NCBI GenBank assembly: GCA_020726505.1
Contig: JAHLEZ010000054.1
Coordinates: 34,452 to 98,451, forward strand
DNA: 64,000 nt
Reading direction: 5' to 3'
DNA from: Leptodontidium sp. MPI-SDFR-AT-0119
Lineage: Eukaryota; Ascomycota; Leotiomycetes; Helotiales; Leptodontidiaceae
Shown here: in pieces, positions 11,449 through 23,375 of the stretch
How the letters are laid out: each line of letters begins with the position of its first letter
Numbering within the stretch: position 1 is the first letter of the stretch
Position numbers and translations under genes: made by a program
The notes under the pieces: model-generated
Told to the model about the DNA's origin: nothing
Database searches by the model: none
Seen by the model: only the letters and a program-made list of their open reading frames with translations

Positions 11449-11676
11449 GTTGTTCGTGATAGTTGTTGTAAAGGGCTGTGTGGGTAGAATCCGTGATGAT
11501 GTTGTTCTGTGCAACTAGCCTTGGACTGAAGGATGGGAAAGTCACTAAACCTTAAATGTTAGCGCGGCTGAGGGCCTCTGACTGAGCGAGGCGAGGCTGG
11601 GAGAAGTCTGCTCCAGATTATCAACAAGTTTCATTTCACCACAGAATGCACTGTCAAGACCAATAATACCGACCAC

Positions 11677-13332
11677 ATGAGGGGCAAACCGTCGCTATGC
11701 CTCTTCTGTCGGCACGCGGCCCAACCGCAGACTCGAATTTTCTCTTTAAGACAATTTGCTTCGTTTCCCAGCGCCGAACCAAACGTCCAACCAAGACCCG
11801 ATCTCGATGCCGCAGATAGTGCATTCGTCCGAAGCGAAGAAGATGCGCCAGCACCGGAAGAAATACCCGTCCGGCGTATTCAGTCCTTCTTGGAAGATGG
11901 AAAGAAGACATCGTATCGCGATGCAAGGCCAAAGGCGGCTCTCCAAACTCTCAAGGTCACCCCGGTTGACCTATGGGCATATGCTCTGCTGGGAACTTTT
12001 GAATACACCCATCACCCCGATAGTCGGGCTCTGCGCAGAATCAACTTGAAGAGATCAATAGGTCCCCACGACAATGCCGATTCTGTTGCCCACGAACTGT
12101 TACATGGCTTCTTCATAGACCCTAATACGAACTTGCAGCGGGCGGGATTCGTCAAGGTGAACGAAAAGGCTATCTTGAATCAGCTTCAGCACGTCCACAA
12201 GTTCTCGGGGCTAAGCCGTATCATATCGATGCTCTCGTCAACACGAGATGGATGCGAGTTTCTTTCTCGGAGCGGGACACATATTCTAGATGCCATCAGG
12301 AACAACAGGAAGAGGCAGAATTCGGAGAAGGTTACCCCATCGATGGTCTTGGAGATGCTCAACAACCTACATATCAATCTGGAGTCGAAAGGGCTACAAA
12401 TGGGACCGCAATTGTGCAATGGGGCGCTCTACTATGCATCTAAAATATGCAACATTGCTGCTGTGAAGATGTACCTGCAACTTGCTCGAAAACATAATTA
12501 CGCCCCCGATTGGAGGACACGGAAGGCTCTCAAGTCAATGTACAGGTCTTTGATTGTCGATCATCCACGATTGAAAGACGAAGACCAACAAAGGGAAGCA
12601 TTGGAGCTTATCACTGGCTGGAGAGGTGGCGTCGCCCCACGGAGAGGGGAGCCCAGGATGACTTGCTTCGCATATTTGTCTTACAGAGACACCGAAACCG
12701 ACATAACGCACGCCATATATCCCGCGTACATCCAAGGATTAGGTGAAATGGGGTTGCATATGGGAATCTTCGCTGAATTTATGGCACAAGACCCCAAACG
12801 AATGAACTCGGTACTGTTGGGTGACGAGCACCTGCGATTCCGCGCGCAGATGTTTGCAATTGCATTCTTACTCGCCAAAGACGAAAAGCACGCCTTGCAA
12901 GCCCTCGAGTCGGTCCCGATTGAGCACCACGACATCTCTAGCCGAGAAGACGAGAATCTCATGCCAACCTGGCGTTCGGAAACTAGTCCGAAGTCACCTC
13001 ATACTTTCAATCCTACCCCAAATAGCAGCAACTTGTGGCTATTAAGCATCATCTACGACCACTATCATACCCACGACTACGTTCCAACGCCCAGCACGCA
13101 GGTGCATCTCGCGAAGACTATAGTTCAAATGTCACACGACCCACAAGTCGCAATGCAGACTCTCAAGGGCATGTTGCTGCTTGATTCAGATTTCAAGCTT
13201 CCAAGCATGGATTATGGAAGGAAAGTCACTCGCCGCATTACACTGAGTGAAGGCGATGGGCAGGAAGGCATATGGCTCGTTCCAAAGATAGAGCGGTATT
13301 CTGAGGAAGTGGTTGGCGAGGTCACGTTTTGA
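11677..13332 (+). CDS. Predicted mitochondrial protein, function unknown
   Basis: A single exon of 551 residues. The first 30 or so residues are rich in Arg, Ser and Ala with no acidic residue (FCRHAAQPQTRIFSLRQFASF), which looks like a mitochondrial presequence. The rest is alpha-helical with segments such as GPQLCNGALYYASKICNIAAV and AVKMYLQLARKH, spaced in a way that recalls helical-hairpin (PPR/TPR-like) repeats. I cannot name a domain. The gene is divergent from syf2 across 228 bp. A role in mitochondrial RNA or ribosome biology would be a guess based only on the presequence and the repeat-like helices. Confidence 0.75.
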   Translation: MRGKPSLCLFCRHAAQPQTRIFSLRQFASFPSAEPNVQPRPDLDAADSAFVRSEEDAPAPEEIPVRRIQSFLEDGKKTSYRDARPKAALQTLKVTPVDLWAYALLGTFEYTHHPDSRALRRINLKRSIGPHDNADSVAHELLHGFFIDPNTNLQRAGFVKVNEKAILNQLQHVHKFSGLSRIISMLSSTRDGCEFLSRSGTHILDAIRNNRKRQNSEKVTPSMVLEMLNNLHINLESKGLQMGPQLCNGALYYASKICNIAAVKMYLQLARKHNYAPDWRTRKALKSMYRSLIVDHPRLKDEDQQREALELITGWRGGVAPRRGEPRMTCFAYLSYRDTETDITHAIYPAYIQGLGEMGLHMGIFAEFMAQDPKRMNSVLLGDEHLRFRAQMFAIAFLLAKDEKHALQALESVPIEHHDISSREDENLMPTWRSETSPKSPHTFNPTPNSSNLWLLSIIYDHYHTHDYVPTPSTQVHLAKTIVQMSHDPQVAMQTLKGMLLLDSDFKLPSMDYGRKVTRRITLSEGDGQEGIWLVPKIERYSEEVVGEVTF

Positions 13333-13605
13333 GCCTACGGCGCTTGACCTTGAATGCGCACCTCGAGTAGGCGGTTTATGCCTTGTGTCAGTGTGTAATG
13401 TACTATATCATATCACATATAAGGCGCCGTGCCATGTACCGCTTTCTTCCAATGCTGTATTTAACAATCGTTGTGATGCAATTCTGCTCCCTTATGATTG
13501 GCTGTTTGGCAGCCCTGCCACCTCGGGCGTTGATGAGGCTGGATTTTCCTTCACCTTTCCTCTCCGCTTTGTATGCTTGAACCCCTAGCTCATCCATCGT
13601 AGTTC
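13333..13605. other. Short spacer, no gene seen
   Basis: The 3' region of the mitochondrial-protein gene and the probable promoter of the membrane-protein gene starting near 13606. Confidence 0.5.
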
Positions 13606-14996
13606 ATGGCTTCTTCAATCGTCTCAACAGATTCTGGTAGCCAGTCATCTGGGGCTTTTACTGCACCGGTCCCAGACCCGATATTGCTGGCATTGGAGTG
13701 AGAATGACCTCGACTGGGTTGTCAGCAGCACTGAGCTGACGAGTCATCCCAGGTCATTATTTCCTTCATATTACTTTCGTCATAGCAATTTGCCTCAGCA
13801 TCGATATTGGACTCTACCAAATTGGGCTACGCAAACGATCCTCCCTCTACATCAAAGTCGAAGAGAAGGCCCTCCTCGGCTTCAGCGACCAGATCCTCAT
13901 CACCGGCTTCGGCCTCCAAATAGCAGGCTTCATCAAACTCAAACAGTTGAGTTTTTACCATCAAGCTGTAATTACTTACCTCGCAACCTTATCGACATCT
14001 TGTCATTCATTGTGTGTCATCATTCTCCACGAGTACTTCCACAAACATGCCCTCGCACGCCAAATAAGAATCGGGGTTATGACTATCAGTATGCTGTTAC
14101 TTACAGCGAATATTATCGTGCCGTAAGTGAGACCTGGCTTTGTCACTTCTACGGAGCCTGCGTTCCAAATATACACCCCTCTAGAGCAACCAAAATACGC
14201 TACATCGAACAATCTTGAGTTAGACACCCCGGAAGCAAGAATTGGAGTACTTCCTAGGCCTGATGGCACTATCCACGACTTTCTGTCTATTCCGGTGCAC
14301 TTGCAACTTCATGACATCTCCTGAGAGCTCCCTTGTTTCGCTTGTCCCCAATTCTGAGACAGGACTTCGCATATTTTTAATGACGCTAAGCATGTGGATG
14401 GCTTTTATTCTAGTGGTGTTTGTGTTTTCTTCAGTGCTGCCTTATTTCATAGATTTTGGCTTCATTCAATCGGGACCTGCTGGTGGTACTACAGGTGGCA
14501 CGAGTGAGAGGAGTTGGGGGTACGGACAGATTACGCCTCTTCTGTTCCTCCTGCTGCCAATCCTGAATGCTCTGAGCATTTACTCTGGTGAGAATACCAA
14601 CAAAACAATTTCTATCATAGCTAAAACGAGCCTCTTGCAGAAGAGTACGAAGCTCAGAAACGTCCTAGCGCTGTTCCTAATGCAGATCATGACACTCAAT
14701 CTGGAAGCACGCAAACGTCAGGAATCCCAACAGGTAGCTCTAATACGGGCACAGGGAACCTCCGGCGCCGGGACACAGAAGCGCAGATTAGAGAGCATAT
14801 TGAGATGTCAACGATGGCACCAAAAGACCGCTCGAGAGAGGAAACTAGCAAAAGAGTTGTCGTCAGAGAAGCGAGGTCTAAAGACTTTGGAGCCTCCCCC
14901 CGCTACTCCGCATGTTTCGAAGGCTGTGATGTCGGTGCCACTCTGTGGCAAGTAGGACTTGATATTGAGATGACGACGTGGAGCTTCGGGTGTTAG
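13606..14996 (+). CDS. Uncharacterised polytopic membrane protein (multi-exon, model partial)
   Basis: The likely start is the ATG at 13606 (MASSIVSTDSGSQSSG...PDPILLALE). A second coding block at about 13766-14122 has four hydrophobic segments (around ITFVIAICLSIDIGLY, QILITGFGLQIAGF, ITYLATLSTSCHSLCVIIL and VMTISMLLLTANIIV). A third block, starting somewhere between 14224 and 14328 and ending at 14587, has two more (MTLSMWMAFILVVFVFSS and TPLLFLLLPILNALSIYS). The last intron is clear (14588-14640, GTGAGA...TTGCAG), and the final exon runs to the TAG at 14994-14996 with a polar Ser/Thr/Arg tail. I could not make the first two junctions agree in phase, so the 5' half of the model is tentative. 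No family was recognised. The gene is convergent with the DUF6536 gene. Confidence 0.6.
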
Positions 14997-15216
14997 TTTT
15001 TGTTGTGAGAGGGATGTTTCAATTGGATCTGGACTATCTCTAAGATTTGGGGCCTGTTAGTAACTCGCCTCTGTTTGTTTACACATTTAAGCGGTGACGC
15101 ATTTCAATATTCTCTCTCATGCACAGCTTTCCAGACTCAGAACGTAAAGTCTTTGAACATAGTATCATTCAGTAATCTACATTATCCATATAGCTAGCCC
15201 ACGCATCTGACATATC

Positions 15217-17928
15217 TCATAAATATTTGTCCCCAATCCTGGGCTTCTCAACATGCTCACTACTAAAGCAACAATGTCCTGGTGTTCCATCTTCAGCTTC
15301 ATGCCTAACAGCACCCCACATAACCTTCCTTTTCTCTGCACCCTCATCCTTCTCCCTCTGACACGCCGCCGAAATTGCCAGGCTGTTATTCCCCACTAAA
15401 ACACTCCCATCTGTTAACTTCCTGAACCCGTTTAAAATCATCGCGAGCACCATCATGACGCCAAAGAGGAGGGCGATTAGAATCGCGAGCGGGTTGTAGC
15501 CGACATTCATGTAGGACAATGGCTCTGGCTCGCCGTACGTGTCGAGGATTTCGGTGCGTGAGATGAAGAGGGATTGTGATATTAGCCAGTGCAGGATCGA
15601 GCTAGCAACAGCGAGAGGAAGTGCGTAAGTCCAAGGTAGTGAAAGCCAGTATGTGGATCTCTGTTCGCCTCTCGGCTCAGTCGTCCTCAACGCTTTCCGA
15701 TTCACCGTGAAGCGACTCCACTCATCAGCCGAAACCATCGATGTATAAATGGTGTTGTAAGCGAAATACAGACAGGACACAATTACTTGCGGCAGATTGG
15801 CTAGGGCTACCAGAGCGATCAGAGTGGTGTTCGAGTCGAAGTCCTCGGCTGTGAGATTCGACTGCCCACTTGAGAAAATGTTCAGTATGGCATATTCGCT
15901 GTAGGTCCCGAAACCGATAGAATATGGTGAGTCGTAGTCGCCTGAGGAGCCCAGGAACGCTTCGTTGCCGTAAGCTAGGAGTTTCCCGGTGATTGAGATA
16001 GCGAGGATGCAGAGAAAGAGAGTGATGATCCAGCGTAACCAGGAGGGAGCCTGCCACCAGCGTAGTTTGTATGGGTGGTAGGGGGCTGGTATGCCGCTGC
16101 TGGCCATCTTGAATTGACGTGCTTGGCCACGAGAGAGGAAGGGCCGGTTGATGGTTACGGGGTCGGGGATTTCGAGGAAGGACGATATAGCATCGCCAAT
16201 CGTGGCGAGGACCGTGTCCAGGTGCGTGTTGAGAATATAGACAATGCAAAAGAGCTTTGTGGCATTGGCCAAAAGGACCGCAAGCATGATCACCAGGCTA
16301 TACTGCAGCTGGCACATTCCTGTGAGATGTGTGGGCTCAGCGAGACAGTAATCGATAGGCCATTCATCGCCAACTTCGAGCTTCCACGGTTCCGTCTCCG
16401 TGGCTTTCGGCTGTGCCAGGCTCCACGAGTCCGCTTCAGTGGCCAGGTCCGTGTATTTGCATTTCTGCTTATTTTTGGCCAGATAGTTCGGGTCGCAAAT
16501 CCAGCGATTAGCTGTGAAATTGGAGACGAATGCCTCGTATCTAAAAGACATAAGCACCGTGTTGTTAGTGTCAGCTGGCTGCTCTTTAGTCACAACCAGG
16601 AGATTTGCATAGTCTCTCATCAGACCATTTCCAGGTCCGTATGTATTGATACACTCTGCGTTGTTGAGACGAGTGAGCAGACCTTTGCTTGCGTTTGCTT
16701 GCAGTGCGAGGGACGTGTCGCACATGTCCATTGACCACCAAACATTGTCGGGCTCTGTAGTGTTGTAAAGACTGTCCAAGTGCGTGTCATTCAAGGGCTT
16801 TTGAGGGTTGTATTCGGTGGCCAATCTGGGTGCGGAGTCGAAGCCTATGGTGACGTTCTGCTTGCAATCCACGCTGGTACTTGTCAAAAAGTCGGGTGTG
16901 ACAACATAAACATTGTAATCGAGGCGCTGAGTCGTGGTAAAGACGGCTGAGTTCCATCTTTAAAGCTGTCAGAGGGATTTTTTGATCATAGGACGCAAAT
17001 CAGGCGAACCAGGCGAACCATGTGGCTGAGAAGAGGGAGAAGAGACGGGTTTGAGACTCACAAGAAATGCAACGGCAGAGTTGACAAGACCAACAAGGCA
17101 AACAATATTTTCTTCTTCCAGCCATGCAAATTCCTGAAGCTAGGCAATCCAACATCCATATATTTCCCCATTGCATGCGCTGCATCAACTTCACTCCGCG
17201 TTGGAGAACTCAAACACTGCATCGTATAATTACTGGCTCCCAGCAACAGAGTTCCCATTATATTGATCGCGATATGTATCCAAGAGTCAGCCTTGTGTAC
17301 CGTGCCACAGTCTCCGGTATATATCGTTCCGACCCGCATCCCGCTCTTCGATTTTGCTCCTGCCCATATCGTAAAGATCAGATTGATCAGAAAGACAGTC
17401 CCCGCGCTCGTTGCACCAAGAAAGACTCCCCCGCGCCATCCACTGTATTTCGCCGGTATTCCAGACGGGCTCTCGTTCGCTCGTTCGTAGGAAATGTGAG
17501 AGGCATAACTCCCAGATCGAAGGAGGAAGCGAAGGAATCTATGGAAGCCATTCTTCACTGCGGGTTGGGTTTTGCTGGTGAATGTACCGAATGTTGTTGA
17601 GCGCTCTGGGACTGGTCTGATATGTCTGAAGGAAGTCAACACGAGCCCAATCCTAGCGTTCTTCCATTCCACATGTGGCAACTTACGCGTCAATGGATCC
17701 TGTGCTCTTTCCTACGCCAATTTCCGGATCGCTGTCCCACGAAGACGAGTATGGCGGGGGGTATTGAGGGGTTCGCTGTGTCCCAATATCGGAATTCTCT
17801 ATGTCTCGAAGCTGGAATCCGTCATGTGGATCGTCATACCGGATCGATTCTGGTGAGCTGGGCGATCGTGCGATGCTCGCTGATTCATCTAGTAAATGAA
17901 GCTGGTCTTGAGCGTTCCTCCGAAACAT
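15217..17928 (-). CDS. DUF6536 polytopic membrane protein
   Basis: Three exons, 17928-17687, 17625-17062 and 16957-15217, with introns of 61 and 104 nt, give 848 residues. A polar N terminus of about 125 residues precedes the family hallmark YSGWRGGVFLGATSAG, then IHIAINIMGTLLLGASNYTM and PTRSEVDAAHAMGKYMDVG. About eight hydrophobic segments can be counted: three before residue 270, one near LQYSLVIMLAVLLANATK and four in the C-terminal half. A large Cys- and Asn-X-Ser/Thr-rich loop between the third and fourth is probably extracellular. The family is common in Pezizomycotina and its function is unknown. The ORF is uninterrupted and every splice junction keeps the frame, so the gene appears intact. 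Confidence 0.85.
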
Positions 17929-20900
17929 TTTTCACATCCGCAAACCTATCACAGCGATTCGACGACTGATGTGCAATAACCTCACAAGCAACACATCAAT
18001 TTCGGTAGCGACAGTGAGGAGACTTGCTAGGTGCGAAGACTGATATATGACGCACTGGAAGTTGTACGTAAGTGCCTCAAAGGAGCAAGAATTCAGAGAT
18101 GGGGCCAGGCAGACTTGCGATGCGCTTTGTGTTCTGCCCGCCGATGGAAGCTCCAACTAAGGGCTCTTGTCACTCAAGTGCTGAAACGAAAGGCGCTGAA
18201 TCCTTTATGAGGACCAGGAAAGAATCAAGGAAAACATCCCAACAAGAGAACGACGCGGTGGAGGCTGGTGAAGTGAAGGGATTCTGGCACAGGCATGATC
18301 GACGTGCTGTGCCGCTGGATAAGCTTAAACTAGGCATAGCTTGGGATGATTAGTGACCAAAATAGAATTGCGGCGGTTTCATAACTATGAAGGCTCATCG
18401 ATGTTCACGGATGTCATTGTCAAAATTGAAGATATAAATCGTTTTAAACTGACGGATGATTGGTCCTTGGACGGTGAGTTCGGAAAGGTGTGCTGTAGGT
18501 GTCTTGATGCGAAAGCGATCGAATGTGGCTATTCGTGGGGAGAGAATGGTGCGGCACAAACGTTAGCCCGCCACTGGGCGTTGCTTATCCTTGTCGTAAC
18601 TTGACAGGAGCGGGTCGCCCTCCCATCGCATGGAGTTTGTGATTCAAGACCCGTACAAGGTCCAAAATAAAGGTTAAAATCAAAACAATTGAATGAAAAA
18701 AATCAAAGGGCCGATAGAGACATATGCAAAGTGTTCGTAAGGATAACATTGCCCTAATAAAGGCAATCAAGGACGAGAAACAAAACACATATGGTGGATT
18801 AGCTGAGGTCAATGATGAGGTGACTATTGAGATCTTGATGCAAGCAAGGCTTTCTACAAAATAATACGTAGTGAAAAGCCTTCCGCTATGAGACTAACCT
18901 TAAGCGTTTTGGCAACGAGCGCCATAAGCATAAGGCTCATTGAAATTTGGTCCCACCAATGAGTACAGTACATATGAATTGTTCTAGCTCATGTCATGTC
19001 CTTGCACCTCGATATTATATTTACTTGTTAGACTGACTCGTGGGTTTTCAAACAAAGCTGCGGGCAAGGCGATAATATGAGCTTCCGCTGAATTCCACAT
19101 GTTTAGTACTTCTACTAAACAAAACACTGCTAACTTCAGAGAAGCTCAGGATCCTGCACTCACATCTTCTAGGGGCGGCAATCATTTACGCCACCTAGGT
19201 AATAACCTTTACGCTCAAATACAAATGGACCAACTTTCCTTACTAGAAGTGGATAAATACTCGACCATGGCAGCTTGCTGCAAAACTCTTCATGTCCGGA
19301 GTAATACTGGACAATGACAAGAAAAATAAGTTGTTTTCAAGACAAGGCAACATTTCGCTGAGTGGGAGGGAGACTGCCTAAAGACGCGGAAGGGATACTC
19401 TGGATCTATCAAATTGCTTCCATGGTAATACAGCACAAAGGTACTCCAATAATATCCACTATAGTACAAAGTTCGGTTGAAGTATTATTAATCACTCTCA
19501 GAGCAAGATGAACTTCTCTTGGGTCAAGGTACTGAGCATTCTCTTTTTTGTCCTCCCCCTTAGTACCACATCCTATGGGCTGTTAAGCCCTACTAGATAA
19601 ATAACTTAGATATCCTGTGCTAGCTTATGATCACTTTGCTGAATTAATATTTGAATCCATGACATAGAAAACTCTTCCAGCACGGTTTTCCACCTCAAGA
19701 TTAATTGGCGGGACTAGCATCCCGGTATTCTCCTCACCTCTCTATATGACATTTTTTGTATGATAATTTGGTGCAGTGTCTAATCTGCCCTTTGTTCCTC
19801 TGACACCACTGTAGTCCTGATGATTAGATCTTTCTAAGGCATTCTACTTTTATCTTGGGTTAGCTACCGTATCGATCGCTAAACTCAACTGATGGAACAA
19901 GGACGGCAGCCCGTGCTACATGTAAGCCACCGGCTGATACCGAATCAAGGGAGAATTCACAGATACCGAAAGGCCAAATGGAGTCTCCTATCGTCAAGCT
20001 TGTTTGGATGTAAGTGTTTTCGGTTACCTGAGGCCGCTTACCCGGCTGTCAGCCGAGAGCATTAGCCGACACTATTTACTTACGCTCGGTAAATTTGGCG
20101 GGCCAACACTGGTTTGCGTCTTAATGGTCGACCTGGATCTTGGGCATCTTTATTCTCATAGATCTATCAATCTAAATTTGCGCACTGGTCGATTTGATGA
20201 CCATTCGGATATGAATTGTAGGAGGATAGCTGATAGTAGGTTAGTCTTATTGCCAAAAGTCGAGTCTAAAGAGAACGTTGGAAAGAAAAATTCCAGCTGG
20301 GAAGGCGCTAAGATGATAACTTCTGGTCGTCTCGGACTCGTATGCATAACCCATGGTGATGACGTAGAATGTCTCTAGATTATAAATTTCCCTTTTTTCG
20401 GTGGGTATATGTGCGAATTTCGCGGATGATCGGGGTTTGGGACCTGAGCCAGCTGGTGGCGGGCCAAGCAAAATACAATCCCTCATCTTTTGAGAAAGAC
20501 AGAGCACAGACGAGTAACAGAATCATGACAATATGTCATCTCCCTGAAGCTATTCTCCACATTGTCTGAATTTCAAGTTTGTTTATCCTTCGTTGAAGGT
20601 GTTTGCTTGACTTTCCAATATTTACTGGCCTGGTGTTCAGCGGACAGGGGTACCTGTTGCATCCCGTACAAACATCACTCTCGATCACAAATGCATGGGT
20701 TTTCCTTTTTTTTTTTTTTTTTTTGGCTGCACATCGTAATTTTGTCGCCCATGAGGCATCGCATATTGCAGTGTCTCATCACATCATGGGCGTGCAGCTG
20801 ATATGCATGCGGGCCGATGCAGGTTTGCTGCACGAATTAGGCAGCCTGGGACAGTACGGTAGCTACCCCTCACCCAAGAATAAATATAATCTACAAGCAG

Positions 20901-21971
20901 CTTTGCGCATGTTGCTGAATTCCACAGCTTCCCTTCGCAGGTGAAATTGGGTATCAATGAGGTGTTGTTGTCAAAACTTATTTATATACGTTGCATGAGA
21001 AATTATGGATTGGCAACACGTGGCACTCTCGTCACGAAGGAGGCAGCTCCATATTACCGAAAGCGGTACAAACGGGAGCAATGTCCGTTTCCAACATCCA
21101 AACTGCCGACTTCAACTCGTTGGTAGGTGTCGAGTTTCGTGTATTGGTCCAGAGGCTCTATCCGCGTGTGGTGCGGGAAGATAAGGTGTCGGATGATCAC
21201 TTTTGCTCACAAGTGTGGTTGCACGATGCACCAGGTCGAGGTCCAGGCGAACTTCTCCCGAAAAGCAAACGGCACCGCTGAGGCCCACGGCTAGGACCAC
21301 GATACTTGTCAACTTGATACACTGCCAAGGTGATGTGACTTCTGACCCATCACTTCGCTTGAACCCGACGCTGTGTTCAAGCGGTTCTTTTTGGTGTCAG
21401 TTAGGTTCAAGCTCTCGAAAGTTGGATTCGTTAACATCAGTTTGAGGAGTCGGCGGGCCACGTTTTCCTTTTTGGTGGCGTAAGATCACAACCTTAGTAT
21501 CGGAAGCGATATCTTAAAAGCCCGAGAGTTTGACCATATGATCATGCGTGTTGACGGCGTGCATGTGGGGGGCATGCATTCTGCACGTCGACGCGGGTAG
21601 GGGTGGCAAGCCACGGTCCTAATCATCGGTAATCGTCTTTGCATGCTTCCTCGCTGCTTTGTGCTTTAAATTTGATTGGATGGCAAGGCGGCTGGCAGCC
21701 CTGAGGCGTAAGGCTGATGTCACTGAGTTCCGAGGCTCGAGGGAAAGGAATCAATAGATCTCTGGGGGGTTCAAAATTCCATTTCGCTATGTCTCTCCAT
21801 AAACGTTCTAATGATGGGTTTGGCTTCAATGATAGACTATTTTCGCCTGTCCTACTGCCACACTTCGAAGCATCTTTTGGAAGCTTCAAGTAGATTCTGG
21901 ATCACAACCAATGTCCCGTGGCTACGTTTGTTCAATTGAAATTTGGCAACCATGCATCCGATATCCGAATG
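17929..21971. other. Gene-poor 4-kb stretch
   Basis: No open frame in this stretch shows a recognisable domain, and the longest ones look accidental. It contains a T19 tract (20706-20724) and a perfect 6-bp inverted repeat CGGCTG-T-CAGCCG (20044-20056). The base composition looks AT-rich in places (around 18.4-19.9 kb). It could hold eroded transposon or duplicated sequence, but I cannot identify any. Confidence 0.5.
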
Positions 21972-23375
21972 TCACCGAGGATCACTCTCCTTTCCTTTTT
22001 CAAATCTCCCGGTCTCTGAATTTGCATGTGATTGAGGAGGAGATGGTGGAACAAGCGATCCGGAACGCATGGAACGGGGGCTAATCATTGGCTCGGGGGT
22101 TCCTTTATCTTGGGAGACATCTTTCTTGGGGATCTCGACGGTATTAGAAACTGCTGGATGTTGATGTCTTTCCATCGGTCTCTCCTCTTGCTGATTGCGG
22201 TCCTCCTGGCTCGAGACTCCTGGCATTTCGATTTCATGCAGCTCGGTTATGTTTTTCACCAAATCGAGACTTTCCTGGCCGAAATGAGTATTTGCAGCAC
22301 CGTCCAGCTGCCAGTATGCTATAACAAGTTGTGACCAGTTCGAAGGTATTGTCTTGTTTTCAGCTGCCAGTTGAGTTTTTACAATCCCATACAATGAAGT
22401 TGCTTCCAGATGCGATTCAAGTATAATACCCTCCAACCACTTGTTGATCCTGTCTCTTTTGGATGTGAATTCAATGAGTAGATGTGGGTAGAGCTCGATA
22501 CTGGAATAGTTTCGTTTTGGAAGCGGTTGAGAAGGTCCAGGCAGGTCAGCTTCAGGGAGTCCGTCCAATGGGTCGTTGAAGTCTCCCAACCCAGAATCAG
22601 ATCCACCAGAATAATTCCATGTTTCTATTTCCGCTCCAATGCCTTCTAAGCCTGCCAGGAATGGTCCCTGACGGTTAAGCTCAGAATCCCGATCAGGAAG
22701 ATCTTCAGGGAGAGGTCGAAGTTGCAGACTTGAGGAGGAAGTGATGGAACCCGCTGAGCCTATTCGGTACGGAATGATCATTCGTCCCAAAGGTGTCGCG
22801 ATATCGTCTGACCCTTCACTTTTCTGTCCAGAGGAAGAACGATACTGGCTTGAGTCGTCACTTGAAGGGCCTGGTGGGTAGGCTTCAGCAATTGCAAATT
22901 CTCGATTGAACTCGTTGTAAAGCCGCTCTTCGGTTTGCCGTAGCGTATATATTTGGCCCTCCCAATGTTGTTCCGCCTCTGTTCCCTCTTGCTCCAAAGG
23001 ACCGAGGTCATCTCGTGCACTTTGACACTTGGCAGCAAGTTTAAGTAATTCTCCCAGCCCTGCGAGTTTCCCTTCTGCCGAAAGCCGTTGAACTTCTCCC
23101 ATAAATTTTGCATCCCAGATCCAGACTTCCTGTCGTTTGAACGCAGCCTCGCGTCTCTTCTGACGAGCATCAATTCGGGCACTGGTCGCTTCTCGCTGCA
23201 ACCTTGCAATCTTCTGCAAGGCGTGCATCAACTCGGCGAAGCGAAGCCCATCCATTTCTCCCACCAACGTTCCCATTCCGAACAAACTTCCTTCCTTCGA
23301 AGGAGATGTCGCTCGCACTCTTCCAGCAACATTGTGATTGTCGTTGTCTTTCGTGGTTGAAAGCATAGAACCCAT
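21972..23375 (-). CDS. Coiled-coil family protein a (pair a/A)
   Basis: One exon, 467 residues, the shortest and one of the two most diverged of the five intact coiled-coil paralogs. Residues about 45-165 are strongly helical and charged (RLQREATSARIDARQKRREA) and contain ARDDLGPLEQE, matching the family's R..YGPLEDD motif. The middle coiled coil and the FHPLV...LSKLGD segment of the other copies are missing or unrecognisable, which explains the shorter length. The C-terminal module is kept: DRINKWLEGI, then a Trp and YWQLDG. The N and C ends are Ser/Pro/Gln-rich and probably disordered. No signal peptide or membrane segment is seen. Partner A starts 921 bp away on the other strand. Confidence 0.78.
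   Translation of the reverse strand: MGSMLSTTKDNDNHNVAGRVRATSPSKEGSLFGMGTLVGEMDGLRFAELMHALQKIARLQREATSARIDARQKRREAAFKRQEVWIWDAKFMGEVQRLSAEGKLAGLGELLKLAAKCQSARDDLGPLEQEGTEAEQHWEGQIYTLRQTEERLYNEFNREFAIAEAYPPGPSSDDSSQYRSSSGQKSEGSDDIATPLGRMIIPYRIGSAGSITSSSSLQLRPLPEDLPDRDSELNRQGPFLAGLEGIGAEIETWNYSGGSDSGLGDFNDPLDGLPEADLPGPSQPLPKRNYSSIELYPHLLIEFTSKRDRINKWLEGIILESHLEATSLYGIVKTQLAAENKTIPSNWSQLVIAYWQLDGAANTHFGQESLDLVKNITELHEIEMPGVSSQEDRNQQEERPMERHQHPAVSNTVEIPKKDVSQDKGTPEPMISPRSMRSGSLVPPSPPQSHANSETGRFEKGKESDPR

Noticed and set aside
11449..11514. A longer N terminus for Syf2 from the ATG at 11514.
   Set aside because: The extra 22 residues do not look like the family, and the next ATG starts the expected basic segment.
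20706..20724. T19 tract as a possible poly-A tail of a retroelement.
   Set aside because: No reverse transcriptase or target-site duplication is visible around it.
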